From the NCBI RefSeq assembly GCF_037042795.1, contig NC_089655.1, positions 13,658,001 through 13,722,000 on the forward strand: a stretch of DNA of 64,000 nucleotides. The letters are read 5' to 3'. The stretch is from Molothrus aeneus. Taxonomy: Eukaryota; Chordata; Aves; Passeriformes; Icteridae. How positions within the stretch are numbered: position 1 is the stretch's first letter; every line of letters starts with the position of its first letter. Shown here piece after piece: positions 51,176 through 63,260 of this stretch. Under the pieces are notes generated by a model, which saw only the letters and a list, made by a program, of their open reading frames with translations, ran no database searches and was not told the origin of the DNA. Position numbers and translations under genes: made by a program.

Positions 51176-53399
51176 TGGACTTGGGGCACAGCAGATGTTT
51201 TCTCAGAAATCTGTTTGAAAAAAAGAGAAAGAAATAGAGAATATGGTTGTGTCCCGGCTGGCTGTGTCACACGGCACCTCAGCAGCTTCCTGGGTTGGTC
51301 TCTGGAGAAGGCAGCCCCTGCCTGAGGAGCCCCCAGGCTCTCCAGAGTGCAAGGGGAACCACTGGGGGTTGAACCTAAACACACTTGGTGGGGAGCGCTT
51401 GGTAAGGCAGGTTTCAGGTGAGGGGGCACAGGCAATTTTCTTTGCTGTGTCCAGAAGCTTTGTTGGGGGAAACAGAGCTAAGGAGTAGTCCCCAACTGGA
51501 AATGTTGCAGAAAAAGTCAGACTCAGACCCAGCCAGAACTGTTGTGGAGGGACCATAGCAGTTGTCCTCAGGTACATCCCACCTTGTGCTATGGATGCAG
51601 CAGGAAAACTGATGGGTGGAGTTGTTGTAATCACCATACTAACATCTACATTAATCACAGATTAATTTGAAAGACATGAACAAAATGTTGCATGTTTTTT
51701 CTCCTTTTTTGTTTTTTGTTCTACAGAATAATCACAGAAAATGCTAAACTGAAATGGCAATATTTGGGTTTGACTTTGCTTGATAAATATCTATTTAACA
51801 TTAGCCAGTATGACTGTACAGCATCAACACGAACTGAAAGCCAGAAACCAGTAACATATTGTATTTTCCTCAGTGTTTCCCACACAGATATCATCTTGCC
51901 CCAGGAAACTATGGCTTCCTCTTGGACCAGCCTGGGTGGGTCCTTGGTGGCTTACAGGACTTGGGTCAAATCTTGAATCAATGCCAGGGTTTGTGCCACA
52001 GGTTATGGTCATGCTGCAATGCCCATGTGATGCCTGGAGATGAAAGGGTGAGATGGGGACAGGGCTGCTTGCTTTCTGCTGCAGCAAATGTCAGCACAAA
52101 CTAGGTAAAACTTGTTTCCTGAGGAAAATTTCCACTCTAATAAGAAAAGAAATGCCCTGTCTATTTTGGAAGCACATCAGATGTTTTCTGGTATGGTCTA
52201 CAATGTGTACAGCGAATGCAAGGCATTTTCTGTGGAGAGCAGATATTTTCCAAAATAACAACATATTTTTGTTTTTTAAAAAAATCATCTGTTCTCCCAA
52301 TTAAGAAGAAAGAAAAAAAGGCTTTGAAAGCAGATAGTTTCTGAATGCCAGGGTCCTGTGCTTGGGCACTGCAGCAATGAGCAGGGATGGAGCACAGCCA
52401 TGGAGGGGAGCCTGGCAGTGGGAGGGTCAGCTGGGTTGGTACCTGGGCCTGGCTCCTGTTAGTGGGTATGTGCAGAGGTTTGATGCCATGGGGTTCAGGT
52501 CCCTGGCACCAACCATCACCCCCTCTGTCACTTGTCGCCAAGTGGGGAGTATGACAGGTTCTGTGTTTCCCACCAGGCACCTGCTTGGGAAGTTCTGCCA
52601 GGTCCACCAAGACAGGTGGTAGCTGCAGGGAGAAAACAGGGGCCCGACTAGTGGGACCATGCCTATAATGCAGTTCATTCAGGTCTGTGCAGCCAGTTAT
52701 GATAGCTGGTAAGCTCTGGTGCTGGTCTTGAAAAATCAGTCCTGGTTTAGCTGTGAACTGGTGAAAAAAGACTTAAACCAGCCAACCTGCTGCCTGCAGA
52801 GCATGGATACATTTTTGATAATGGGAAAATAGGAAATGTGTTAATTGTTACGGTCCACTATCACTTCTTTTTTGGAGGCTGCTTCTGTGACTAGGGGAAA
52901 ATTAAACATGAGTGGCTTTTCCACAGGGCAAGAAAGCTCTTAGTGCTCAGGGCTGCTCCTTCGGGCAACAGTGCCCCTGCTCTGCTCCAGGCAGCAAACC
53001 CCATGTATCACATCTTCCCAGGTGCCACAGGAGGCAGAGGAAGTGCTGGAGCAAGGCAGAGCAAAGTCCATCAAAACACAGCCAAGGAGCCAGCAGTCAC
53101 TCGCTGTTTCCCTGTCACCCCTTGCACCCTGAACTTGCCAGGCGGAGGGCAGGGGGTGCAGCCCCATGGCCGGGAGCAGGGGGGCCGACCCCGGCCAGTC
53201 GGGGCTGGGGCAGATAAATGCAAAGGGCTGAAAAGCACAGCAGCCCTGGGGGCAGGGGCGGCATATCCTTGGTGCCGCCCCCTGCTTCCTCCCACGTCTG
53301 CTTTGTTTCTCTCTCTATTATCCCACTGGTGACAGCAGAGCCTCCAAACCCTGCTCTGTTTCCTTCCGGCGCACCTGGTTCCCGAGCCTCATGTGCTAA

Positions 53400-53960
53400 A
53401 GGCACATCTCTTCACCAGCAACGTCGTTACTGTAACGGGAACAACGCAGTTTACAGCCCAATAAACCCCGGGTCCTTCTGTGCAGGCTCCCCTTACGTGA
53501 TGCTAATGCTTGCAAGATGTGCAGCGCTGCGGGACGGCCCCGGGAGCCAACGCCCAGCGACCGGCTCGTGTTTTACACGGCTCGGCAGCCGCAGCCTTTG
53601 CTAATGAATCCCAGGGACGAGCCTGCTGCTCACGGCAGCCCCGCGGCCGCCGGGCGCCAGTGCCCATCGCGGCTCTGTCCCGCCCGGAATGGTGTCCCCG
53701 GCCGAGCCACCCTCGGTCCCCGCTGTCACCCGCAGCTCGGGGGTGCCGGGGATGTTGATGGCCCAGGGCCGGGCACAGCTCGGGCGTGCCGGGGATGTTT
53801 ATAACCCAGGGCCGGGCACAGCTCGGGCGTGCCGGGGATGTTTATAACCCAGGGCCGGGCACAACTCGGGGGTGCCGGGGATGTTGATGCCCAGCGCCGG
53901 TCGCAGCTCGGCGGGATGCCCGGGCACCGGGGGAAGCGCGGCATTGTCTCGCAGCGGCGT
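53400..53960. other. CpG-rich patch with NotI site
   Basis: Dense CpG from about 53400, including GCGGCCGC at 53643-53650, and running into the minisatellite. It could be an orphan CpG island or the promoter of a non-coding RNA; no exon structure seen. Confidence 0.4.
53736..53906 (+). repeat. 43-bp GC-rich minisatellite, 4 units
   Basis: Units start at 53736, 53779, 53822 and 53865 (last one 42 bp), each beginning CTCGGG[CG]GTGCCGGGGATG and ending GGGCACAG or a variant, with the start of a fifth at 53907. Units 2 and 3 differ from 1 and 4 by TTTATAACC against TTGATG[G]CC. Confidence 0.92.
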
Positions 53961-56689
53961 TGTGATCACACACTGCGTCTAACGTGATTTACATCCCATA
54001 TTCGACCTCTGGCGACTTCAAAGCCTGGGCGAGAGGGGGATTAAGTGGAGGAGCTGGGGCCAGGGGAGCCGGGGAGTGGGGGCCTGGCTCACCTTTGAGC
54101 TCCCGTCATCCCCTCCCCGGTGGACCCGGGATAATCATCTCCCTTTGTGCTGCCGGGGAAAGCCGGGGTGCAAACACAGGAACCTTGTCAATATTGGTTT
54201 TTGAGAAGACTTTTTTTCTATTCTCCCATGTCTGGAGTTTTTGTACCCAAATCCCTCCGGGGCTTCCCAGGCTTCCCCTGGGAAATCGTGATCCCAGGGG
54301 CCCCTGCTAGCACCAGCCATTGATTGAAATTTCACACCCACCTGTTTGCACACAAGATTTAATTTGGTTGATTCTTCATGCCCTTTTCCTGCTTAATCGT
54401 CAACCTATTGACCTTAATATTAAAAGGGGCTAAGGGCAAGGGAGAGAGAGACTACATTTCTGTAAAGGAACAAAAGCTGCCAGAGAATAAAGTAGGCACA
54501 GCCAGCCCTGAGCTAATGAGTCCCCACCACACGCAGGAGCAGGAAGCCCTGTGTGCTGCCCTTGGCTGGTGCTGTGCTCCTGTGTGACAGGACACGTCTC
54601 ACTGACCATCCCTTTGCTCACTGCCCTTTACAGGACCCACAAGTTTAATGTCATGAGGGATGGGAGACCACGCTGGCTGAGCCTGGGCACCTACCAGCCT
54701 GCTAGGGCTGCTTTCCCCCTGCACTTGTGTAGGGTTGCACATGTTCATTCTGCACATTGCAGAATGCGTCTTGCTGAAATGTTTCCTGTTCAGTGGAAGA
54801 TGCCATAGCAATGCAGCCAAAGGAGCAGCAGTGGACACAGGTCAGGAGTATCCTGCACACCTGCACAGAGTGTGCTGGTCCTGCCTTATCTGAGTGCTGT
54901 GGTGTGACTCCAAAACACACCAAAGCAGCTTAGTGCCACAGCCTGCCCGCAGGGTAATGCTGCCCCCAGGGTAATGGTGCACCCACGCCCTGCTCCAGAC
55001 CCGGCTCTGCGAGCTGGGGCTAGACCAGCAGCAGCCCAGCTGTGCATCCCGTGCCTGGCAGCAGGCAGGCTGTGGGGCAGGGCTGCAGTGCAGGGGCTCG
55101 CTCAGCCCCCGGCTGGCGGTCACCGGAGCAGCCCTGCAGCACGTGTCTGTCACAGTGCGGTGGCCAGGTAGCCTCCCTGCTCTCTGGGGGTCAGGCTGCT
55201 CCCACGCTTGCTCTTCCTCAGAGCGCCGGCAGGGGAAGGGCAGGAGAAAAGACTCCGGGAGCCCATAGAAGTTGGAGCGAGGGAAACACAGCCTTTCACA
55301 GCTCGGTGGAAGCAGGGGTGGGACTGTCCTTTCCCGCTGGCTGGACGGACAGGATGCACAGAGACCCGTGGGATGCTGGGCTGTGCTGGGAATCTGGGGG
55401 AGCAGGAGGGGCTGGGTGCACCAGTAAAGGCAGGACACAGCCCCACATGTGCTGTGTGCACACCCATGGGGACCGGCATGCAGCTGCTCCTTGCCAGAGG
55501 CGTGTGTCCAGGCCAGAGGTGGGACCCCAAGCAGCAACTTTGGATGAGGAATATCAGCCAGCCCAGACCCTGGAGGGCTCTGGCCACCTTCCACACATCC
55601 CCCTCTTTCATGGGGTAGAGTTTTTGGCAGTTTCTGCACTTGCAGATAATCTGCCTGCTGGAAAACCAAAAAGGAAAAGGAGGACTATTTTTTACCCAGC
55701 TCTGCCTTGGCTGACATGAAACCGGAGCTGTGTGGGAGCGGGCGGGCGTGTGGCTGTGCTCACACGTGTGTGTGGTGAGCTGCCTGTCCCAGCCCTGGCT
55801 GGGGCCGTGCTGGGGGAGCCTGTGGGTGCGGATGCATGTGCGCCTTCCCCAGGGGATTGCCTTGGGCTGCAGAGTGCGGTCGTGTTTATTTAATATCTGA
55901 CGTCCCTTCTGTCTTCAGCGCTGACATCCATTAACGAGTGTCTGAGCACTCATTGCTCAGACAATAAGCAATGGAGCCCAGATGTTCCCTGGCGGTGGCC
56001 TCCCTTCCTTCACCAGTGTTATGTGGGTGATAAAAAAATCCAAGGGGGATTTTTTGACCGGTGTTGTTCCAGGGCCATTCCAGTAGCACATGGGGGGATT
56101 GCAGGTCAGTTAACCCAGTGGGGATGCCCACACACAGGCAGCCCTCTGAACCAGGACCTGGGCACAAGCAGCATGGGTGTCAGGGTGTTAGGGAGCAGGG
56201 ACTGTGCAAAGTGCAGGAGGTGAAAGCAACTGGCAGATGGGCTGATCTCCAGAGCCTCCCCGAGCACCTCCCTGCCCCAACTGCAGCAAAGGCTTTTGCC
56301 GGCTGTGCGCGGCTGCCACGCTGCTGGCATGCTCCCCTGCCAACCAGAGATTAACACTGCAGCCTGTCACTTCAGAAATACCCTCACCCATGAAACAAGA
56401 GACAGACATGGCCTTATCAGAGAGCCACAGGGCTGCTGGGGCCCACACACACCCAGCTGAGCACCGCGCTGTGGCTCTGAGGCTGCACAGGCACTCTGGG
56501 TGCCCCCAGGATTTGTCCTGAAGAGGTGGAGCAGGGTCAGTGGAATACTCCTGATTGGTTTGTGAGGGCTGAAATGGCTGGGCTGGGCACAGGAAGGCAG
56601 CGTCCCCTCTGTGTTTTCTGCCATCACTAGGACATGCCACCAAGGAAAATGCTCAGGCAGCATGTGGGGGGTAGCCCGACTTCTTGCTC

Positions 56690-56830
56690 TGGCAGGGGCT
56701 TAATATGCACCCAGTGCTAATGATTAGACATTATTCTTTAGCTGGGAATGACTAATTAGAACAAATGGCACTAGAGACTAATGTGTGGGATGGTGTTATT
56801 TTTAGCAATTGTGTCTGTCATGGTGGCATC
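56690..56830. promoter_or_regulatory. Candidate enhancer block with homeodomain-site cluster
   Basis: TAATGATTAGACATTATTC, GACTAATTAGAAC, AGACTAATG and TTAGCAATTG fall within about 120 bases, unlike the flanking GC-rich DNA. Suggestive of a homeodomain-bound element; unverified. Confidence 0.3.
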
Positions 56831-58629
56831 ACTTCCTAAAGGGACGCGTGTGACAGGGAGCATAACCAGCAGATCAGCCTGACCAGCAAATAACCCCTTG
56901 CACGGTTTCCATATTGCCTTTTTAAACAGGAAGGGAACATGATACAAATGCTATGCGAATTATGATCTGAAAAGTTTTCCTGGCAGGTTGTCACATGAGT
57001 TGTTAGTGTCATTCTTTGACATGCACACTCAAAGCCTTTCTGCACCAGTGCCTTAACCCTCTCACCCCTCAAGAGGGCTGCCAGGTTGGAGCTTTTCTTT
57101 CCCGCCTTTTGGATCTTGCCCTTTTCTTAGGTACTCTGAGATGTGATTTCACACCAATTCCTGAGCAAGAGCTCCCCATCTGCTTGATCTTGGGTGCAGC
57201 TTGAGGGGCTGGTGAGCCAGGGCAGGCAGGGAGACATCATGCTCACCCTGGGGCTGCCAGGCTGGGAAGTGGCCAAACAATTCCTCCTGTGCATCACCAC
57301 TGCCCTACCCCAGAGCATCATCAGCCCCTGAAACCTTGCCCAGCCCAGGCCAGGAGCGTGTGGGGGCCCACTTGAGCCAGCAGGGCTGTGTGTGTGGGCG
57401 GAGGTCCCTGCCTGTGCGTGTCCTCATCTCCTTGTGGGCCGCCTTGGCCGCAGCTCTGCGCAGAGCCCAGCTGCACTCTGGCCAGGGAACATCCGCTGTG
57501 GAAACCTGGGAGGAGCTGACAATCCCCAAAGATTGGCTGCACACCCAGCCAAGCAAGAGCTGCTGGCTTCCAGCCTAATTCATTGCAAATGTGCTTCCAT
57601 GTGGTTCCAATCTGGAGCCCCTGCTCCCCCCGTGCTGCCCCCCGGGGTTCGGCAGGGGCTGGGAGCAGCCGCGCAGGGCAGAGCCGGGAGCAGCCCAGTG
57701 CTGGCCTGGGCACACAGCAGCCTCCTTGGCTCCCTGGCCCCAAGATGTGTCCCCCAGCCAGTTCCCTCCTGGGAGTCACAGGGAACCTCCACCAGCGTGT
57801 GAGAGCAGTTCACAGAAAATTCCTGCTGGGGACACAATGTCCGGAATGGTCCTCACTCGCCTGCACCCCGTGGAGGGACTAACATCACTCCTTTGCTCTT
57901 AGCCCAGCCCCAGGCATCATCTTCCCACCAGGATTTGATTTTCATCTGCCAAAGGGCTTTTGGCAGGCGGCAGTGGGCTGGCAGCCAGCAGTGCCCAGCA
58001 TCCTAATTTAGCCTTCTCTTCACCCTGCCCAGCTGTCTTTCTGTCATTCATTGCTGTGGCTGCCCCCTCGCTGTCCTTGGGCACCGGTGGGCTCTCTGGC
58101 ACACACCCCTGTCCTGCCAGGGCTTGGGGCAGTAGAGAGATAAGCTGGGCCCTGCTGGCTGCTGCCAGGGCTGACCCCTGTCCCTGCTCTATCCTGGCTC
58201 TGCTGTGCTGTGCCCATCAGCCCTTGGCAGTGCCAGGGACACGGTGTCACCCTGTGCACCCTTCCCACGATGGCTGCAGCAGAGATGTCCCAGGGCAGCG
58301 ATGGGCTCCTGAGCCCCCCTGCTCCTGCAGTTTCTTGCTGTACTTTGTTTTCCCCAGGAACGTCTCCCACAGGAGCAGGGCAGCTCTGTCAGCCCCTCAG
58401 CACAGGTGTTGTGGGGACCCAGGACCAGGGAGATCCCAGCAGACACCCTGGTGCACAGTCCCAGCACCAGCATTGCCAGACAGGTCTTCTCCTTGCCCCA
58501 TGCATGCACCTGGTTTAACATCTCAAACTAGTACCAACAACATGTATTCACTTCGGATCTTCTCCCTGAGGGTCCTTCCTTATCTTCTGGGGTCCTTGCC
58601 CATGTCCTGCAGTGCCCCTTCAGTGCTGC

Positions 58630-58870
58630 CAAGAAATTTTAAGCTCAATTTAAAATGACTCAAACACCCTCTCCCCACAAGCTTGTGCATTTGAAAGGAG
58701 ATTGCATCAAAGCTTCAAAATAGTCATTAAAAAATTTGCTCATTAATCAAAGTTGTGAGCCCTCTCCTCTTTTTTGTTTATCGCAGAACTAAAAATGCCT
58801 GGCACACGGCTAACCCTCAGAGCATTGAAATAAAATGGCATAAAATGAGTTCAGCTCTCCTCAGGTTTCA
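58630..58870. promoter_or_regulatory. Candidate conserved non-coding block
   Basis: AT-rich stretch with TTTAAGCTCAATTTAAAATG, GCTCATTAATCAAAGTTGTG (TCF/LEF-like ATCAAAG) and GAAATAAAATGGCATAAAAT in GC-rich surroundings. Confidence 0.25.
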
Positions 58871-59639
58871 GGAGAAGAGGGGTGAAGCATGTGGGGGAGT
58901 GAGCAGGGCTGGGGCCGGCACCTGGAATAACATTTTTGGTGTTGGTGCAGGAGAGGAAAAGGAAATGAGCAGTCAAAGAGCTGGGAGCAGCACGGTGGTG
59001 GCCGGGCAGGCTGGGCTGTGATGGCACTGCTGCCAGGGCTGCATGGCCCTCTGGGCAGCCTGCAGGAGTCACCTGGGCATGTCACTGTGGTGGGGGACAT
59101 GAGGAGATGGGGTCATTCTTCCTCCAGCCGTTGGGGTGGGCCCAGGTGCCAATAAAGGGAAAATCTCCCTGCCAGTGCTTTTGGGCCCTGGAAAATGAGC
59201 ATCTCAGCTTAAATACAGCAGCAGCAGGGAGGACTGGGGAGGCTGTAGGACAGGGGTGATCACTGCCCAGGCTTTTGCCACTTGCTGTCACAGCAAGGCG
59301 ATGCTGGGATGGGCTTGGGTGGACCTTGCAGAGCACAGGGTATATGGGAAGCTCCAAATCTACACGGCTGGATGCCCTCCCTCCATAAAAAGCCAAGCTA
59401 ATTTTTTTGATGGGACTCAGGGCTGCCATCAGCCTTGCAAGGGCAGTGTTGGGGTCTGCACTGGGGCAGTGGGAGAGAGCTGATGCCTGATGCCCTGCGA
59501 GGTGTTCAGCCCTTGCTGCTCTGGAGTGCTGCTGTGCTGGAGTGCTGCGGCCCTGGTGCAGCCAGGCATTGTGCTTGTCTTTTTAAGATCAGAAAGGTTT
59601 TTGGGCTGACACTAGCTCTGGTACGCAGAAGAAAGTGTA

Positions 59640-59830
59640 CAGCAGGGTAATTAAAGTGTAAGAGCGAGGCTGGGTTTGCCTGTAATGGCTTGCAGCTGCA
59701 AATATTTTTGTCTTCCCAAGTCCACTTGTAAGCTGTCTAGCTGTATTTCTCATCCTGGCCAATTAGATTCCCATGTGTGCTGCAGAAGTGGAAATATAGA
59801 AAGTGAATAATCCTCCAATTCTGCTCTTTG
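59640..59830. promoter_or_regulatory. Candidate conserved non-coding block
   Basis: Contains GGTAATTAAAGTG, GCAGCTGCAAATATTTTTG, GGCCAATTAGATTCCC and AGTGAATAATCC. AT-rich against background; no coding frame. Confidence 0.25.
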
Positions 59831-61021
59831 CTGCAGGGGCCTTTGAACCTCTGGCTGCCAGGGCTCCCTTCCACCCCAGCCCCATCACCACTCTGGCCAC
59901 CCCTCTCCACACCAGTCCTGGCTCCCCTCTTTGCAATCAAACTTCAGCAAATCTGCTTTGGGCATCACCATGATTCATCTTCAAGCTTTTCTGATCAAAG
60001 CTACAGGCTGTTTCTCCTCCCTCCCCACCCCCTTTTTGCCGAGCTTTACAGCAATTTTCCCTTTTGGATGCTGGTTTTCTGCCAAAAGTTCCACTCTAAA
60101 ATCAAAAGGGGCAGTCCATTAATACCGGGCAGCTGTAACAAGTACACTATTGTGTTGTCTCTTCCAAGGTACCCAGGATTTTTAATAAACTGTGGGGTGT
60201 GGAGAGCTGGTTCCCTGCAAGAAAGGGGAGGCAAAGGAGGAGGAAGAGGGAGCTGGCAGAAACTGCAGTACCATAAATGCAGCCCAGAGGCGCAGAGCCC
60301 ATGCTGTGCTTGGTGCTGCGTGGTGGTGGGAACAGTGCAGGAGGCACTCAGCAGCCTCCCGGCTCTCTTCCAGCACCAGGATCAGGTATCGGTCGGGAAA
60401 CGCTGCTCCCTTTGATCTCTGTGGGCTGACCAGGCTCTGTGCCAGCACCCACGCTGTGGAAACAGGCTGCCTGCCCTGGCTGCCCTGTGCTGGAGCCACG
60501 GCTGCCGGGGCGGCTCACTCCAGGGCACCCACGCACCAGCTGGGAGGCTGGTGGGGAGCTTTGGTAAGTGCAGTGGGGTGTAAACCTGAAACAGACCCTC
60601 GTTCAGTCAGGTTTGGGTCTCTGGGAAACATCCATGTTATTCTCAGCCCAGCTGGGGAAGGTCTCCAAGACCTTCCCTGTCTCATTCCCCACGGGGGACA
60701 TCAGCCAGCAGCCAGTGGGGCCACATGCAAACTGCCTTGTCCAGTCGGGAGGTGTGAATGATGCCCCTCAAGCTCCCAGCAGCCATAGCCAAGCTGCTGG
60801 AGACAGGTGGGCAGAGCAAGCTCCAGACAGGGCTGCCACAGCAGCACCCCTTTCTGCAAATCCCTGGAGATCCTGTCCTCTGCTCCTGTGGGGAGCACCC
60901 TGTGGCAGGGGGGCTGATGGCAGGGAGGCAGGTTCCTGCACCAGAGTTTGGGAGCAGCGGGGCAGAGGGGCCGACCCTGTGGGCTCACCGCTGCAAGTCA
61001 AGGTGAGGCCGGGCTGGGAGC

Positions 61022-61170
61022 AGATGGGACCTGCTCTGCTGGTGAAAGAGCGTTTCTGCTATTTATGCTAAGCGGTGGGAATGCTTCTCAAGCATTTCGG
61101 ATGGCTCTGTAATGAGGCCGGCCTAAATATGCCAGCATTGTTTGTGCTGGACAATTAAAAGCTCCCCCTT
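61022..61170 (+). promoter_or_regulatory. Duplicated non-coding element A, copy 2
   Basis: Partner of 48068-48217, same orientation and nearly the same length. Keeps the RBPJ-type GTGGGAA at 61075-61081 at the same relative place. Confidence 0.65.
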
Positions 61171-61896
61171 GCCACATGAACGGTGTCTCTGGTGGCGGAA
61201 GGGCCCGGGAAGGCGCGGGCGAGGGCAGCCACAAAGCCCGCCTTTTGTTCCGTGCTCCTTTGAACCCGCTCAAAGCCCCCGTTTCAAGGGGTGGCTTTTG
61301 TTTCCTTTTCAGCGGGCCTGAACCCAGAGCCGCCTGTTGTTTAGCAACACAGAAATGTGACCTTAATTGACTCTGCTCTCGGGTGCACTGTGTAAATCAC
61401 TTCTGGCACCCAGGGGAGTGCGTGACGTGCCCCCCTCGCTCCCCAGTCCCTGTACACCCGGGGAGCATCCTCCCTCTGGCCGCTCCTGGTCCCTGGCAGA
61501 GTCCCTGGACCCCAGCTCTGCGCATCATCCCCACGTTGCAAGCTGGCAGAGGAGTGGGATGGGAAATAGGGCTGGGAATACTCCTGCCTCCATGGCAAAG
61601 GTCTTCCCATTTTCATGGGAGAGCTGATAAAACTGTTTCTCTCTGTTCTTCAAACTCTATTTGCAACCCAGTGCCTCCTGCTTGTGTTTACGGTCCAGCT
61701 GGGCTGGCAAGCCTCTTCACCTACCTTCCCTGGGACTCACTGGGTTAAAGCTTATTGCAAGATAAATTAAAAGATGATGATGATGAAAATGATTAAGCGA
61801 TGAAAAGGTAACAACTCCTCCTGTGAACCTCTGACACACACTTAGCCAGACGACCTATTTGTAGGATACCAGGGGGCTGATACATTAACAGATATA

Positions 61897-62173
61897 ATTT
61901 GTGGTCTCCCGAGGAGAGGTTAAGGACTGGGAGCACGGCTCCCTGGGAGCTGCCCCGTCTCTCCACCTCGCCTGCCCTGGCCTTAATCAAGCGATCATCT
62001 CAGCCCGTGCCTCGCTGGCCCCCTCTCTTCTTTCAATGGGGGAAAATTTGCAGACAAATTCCTGCCAGCGGGACGTGCGAGCTCTCCTGCGTGGTGGAAT
62101 AAAGATACCTGTCACCTCCACCCGGCCCCGCCGCCGGCTCACGCTGGGAGCGTCGCTCAAGGAGCACCATGCT
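61897..62173 (+). promoter_or_regulatory. Duplicated non-coding element B, copy 2
   Basis: Partner of 49321-49575. Copy 2 is more CpG-rich in its variable parts (for example GCCCCGCCGCCGG near the end) while the AT-rich cores are the same. Confidence 0.7.
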
Positions 62174-63059
62174 GATACCCTTATTTGATTACGCCTCTTC
62201 ATGCCTTCCTCTGAGCGGGAAGAGCTATTCAACAGCGGCACCGCTGCGCTCCCAGCACGGGCTGGCCCCGCTGCTGGCCTTTTGTTAGCCCCACTGGCAG
62301 CATGCCGGGCATCAGGGCTGCACACAGGGTCCCCATGCCACCACCAGGGCCACAGCTCTTCCCAGTGCTTTGCAACAAGGCCTTGGCCAGGCTGTCGGTT
62401 TTTAACTAGAAAAATTGCAAAAATGATGGGATAATAGGACTCAAATAGAAATATGAATGGCTCCATGAGATAAGGGCTCTGTTCCTCCTGCTTCACCATG
62501 CTTTTGGCATGATGGAGATGGAGCTGCTCAGTGCCTGTTATCTGCATCCACTGGGAGATCCCAGGGGCACATGATCAGGATCTGCTCTGGGTGCTGCTTG
62601 TTGCTGGGTGATCCAGCTCCTCTGTGGCCTCAGGAGCTTTTGGACAGGTTTGTGAGCTCGCAGAGAGGGGATCAATCGTCCCTCTGCTCAGAGTTGGAAG
62701 ATCAGCACCTGGAGATCCCCTGGGCACCAAGAGCTGCAATCTCAATAGAAACACCATTTTGCACATTCCCTGGCCAGAACAATGCACCCCATGTCACCCT
62801 ACCCACTCCTCCCGAACAGTGCCACATGTTCTCTGCTGTGTCCCAAGGACCAGTGGTGACCACCTCACCAGATGAGAAGATGTGCCCTCTGTAGCCCAAG
62901 CAGAAAGGACCCAATGCTGTCTCAGCTCTGAGCCTTTCTGCCATCCCTGAAAGTTTCTGGTAGCTTATGTTAAGGTAAAATATGTTGCTTCAGGTGACAC
63001 TGAGGTGTGAGTTCCCAGCCAGCCCCGCAGCGGCCTGGGGAGGGCAGCTTCTGTTCCTG

Positions 63060-63260
63060 CCTCTCCTTCAGGAGTTAATCACTTGGACTGCAGGAAATGT
63101 GGAGCAATTGGCCCTTGTTTTGCCTTTCCTGCTAGATTAAAGAGCTCTTAAGTACCTGGTTCGTTATTTCTGCCAGGATACTTTCGAACCAAGGTCCTTG
63201 TGACTGTAATCAAGCCACCTCTTGATCTTCTTCCTGATAAACTGAGTAGGCTGAGTGTCC
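63060..63260. promoter_or_regulatory. Candidate conserved non-coding block
   Basis: GGAGTTAATCACTTGGACTG, GCTAGATTAAAGAGCTC and GACTGTAATCAAGCC sit in a lower-GC stretch with an E-box-like CACTTG. No coding signal. Confidence 0.22.

Noticed and set aside
48068..62173. Assembly duplication as the cause of the repeated A/B cassette
   Set aside because: Copies differ at many positions, have different A-to-B spacing and unrelated sequence between, so they are not the same locus assembled twice.
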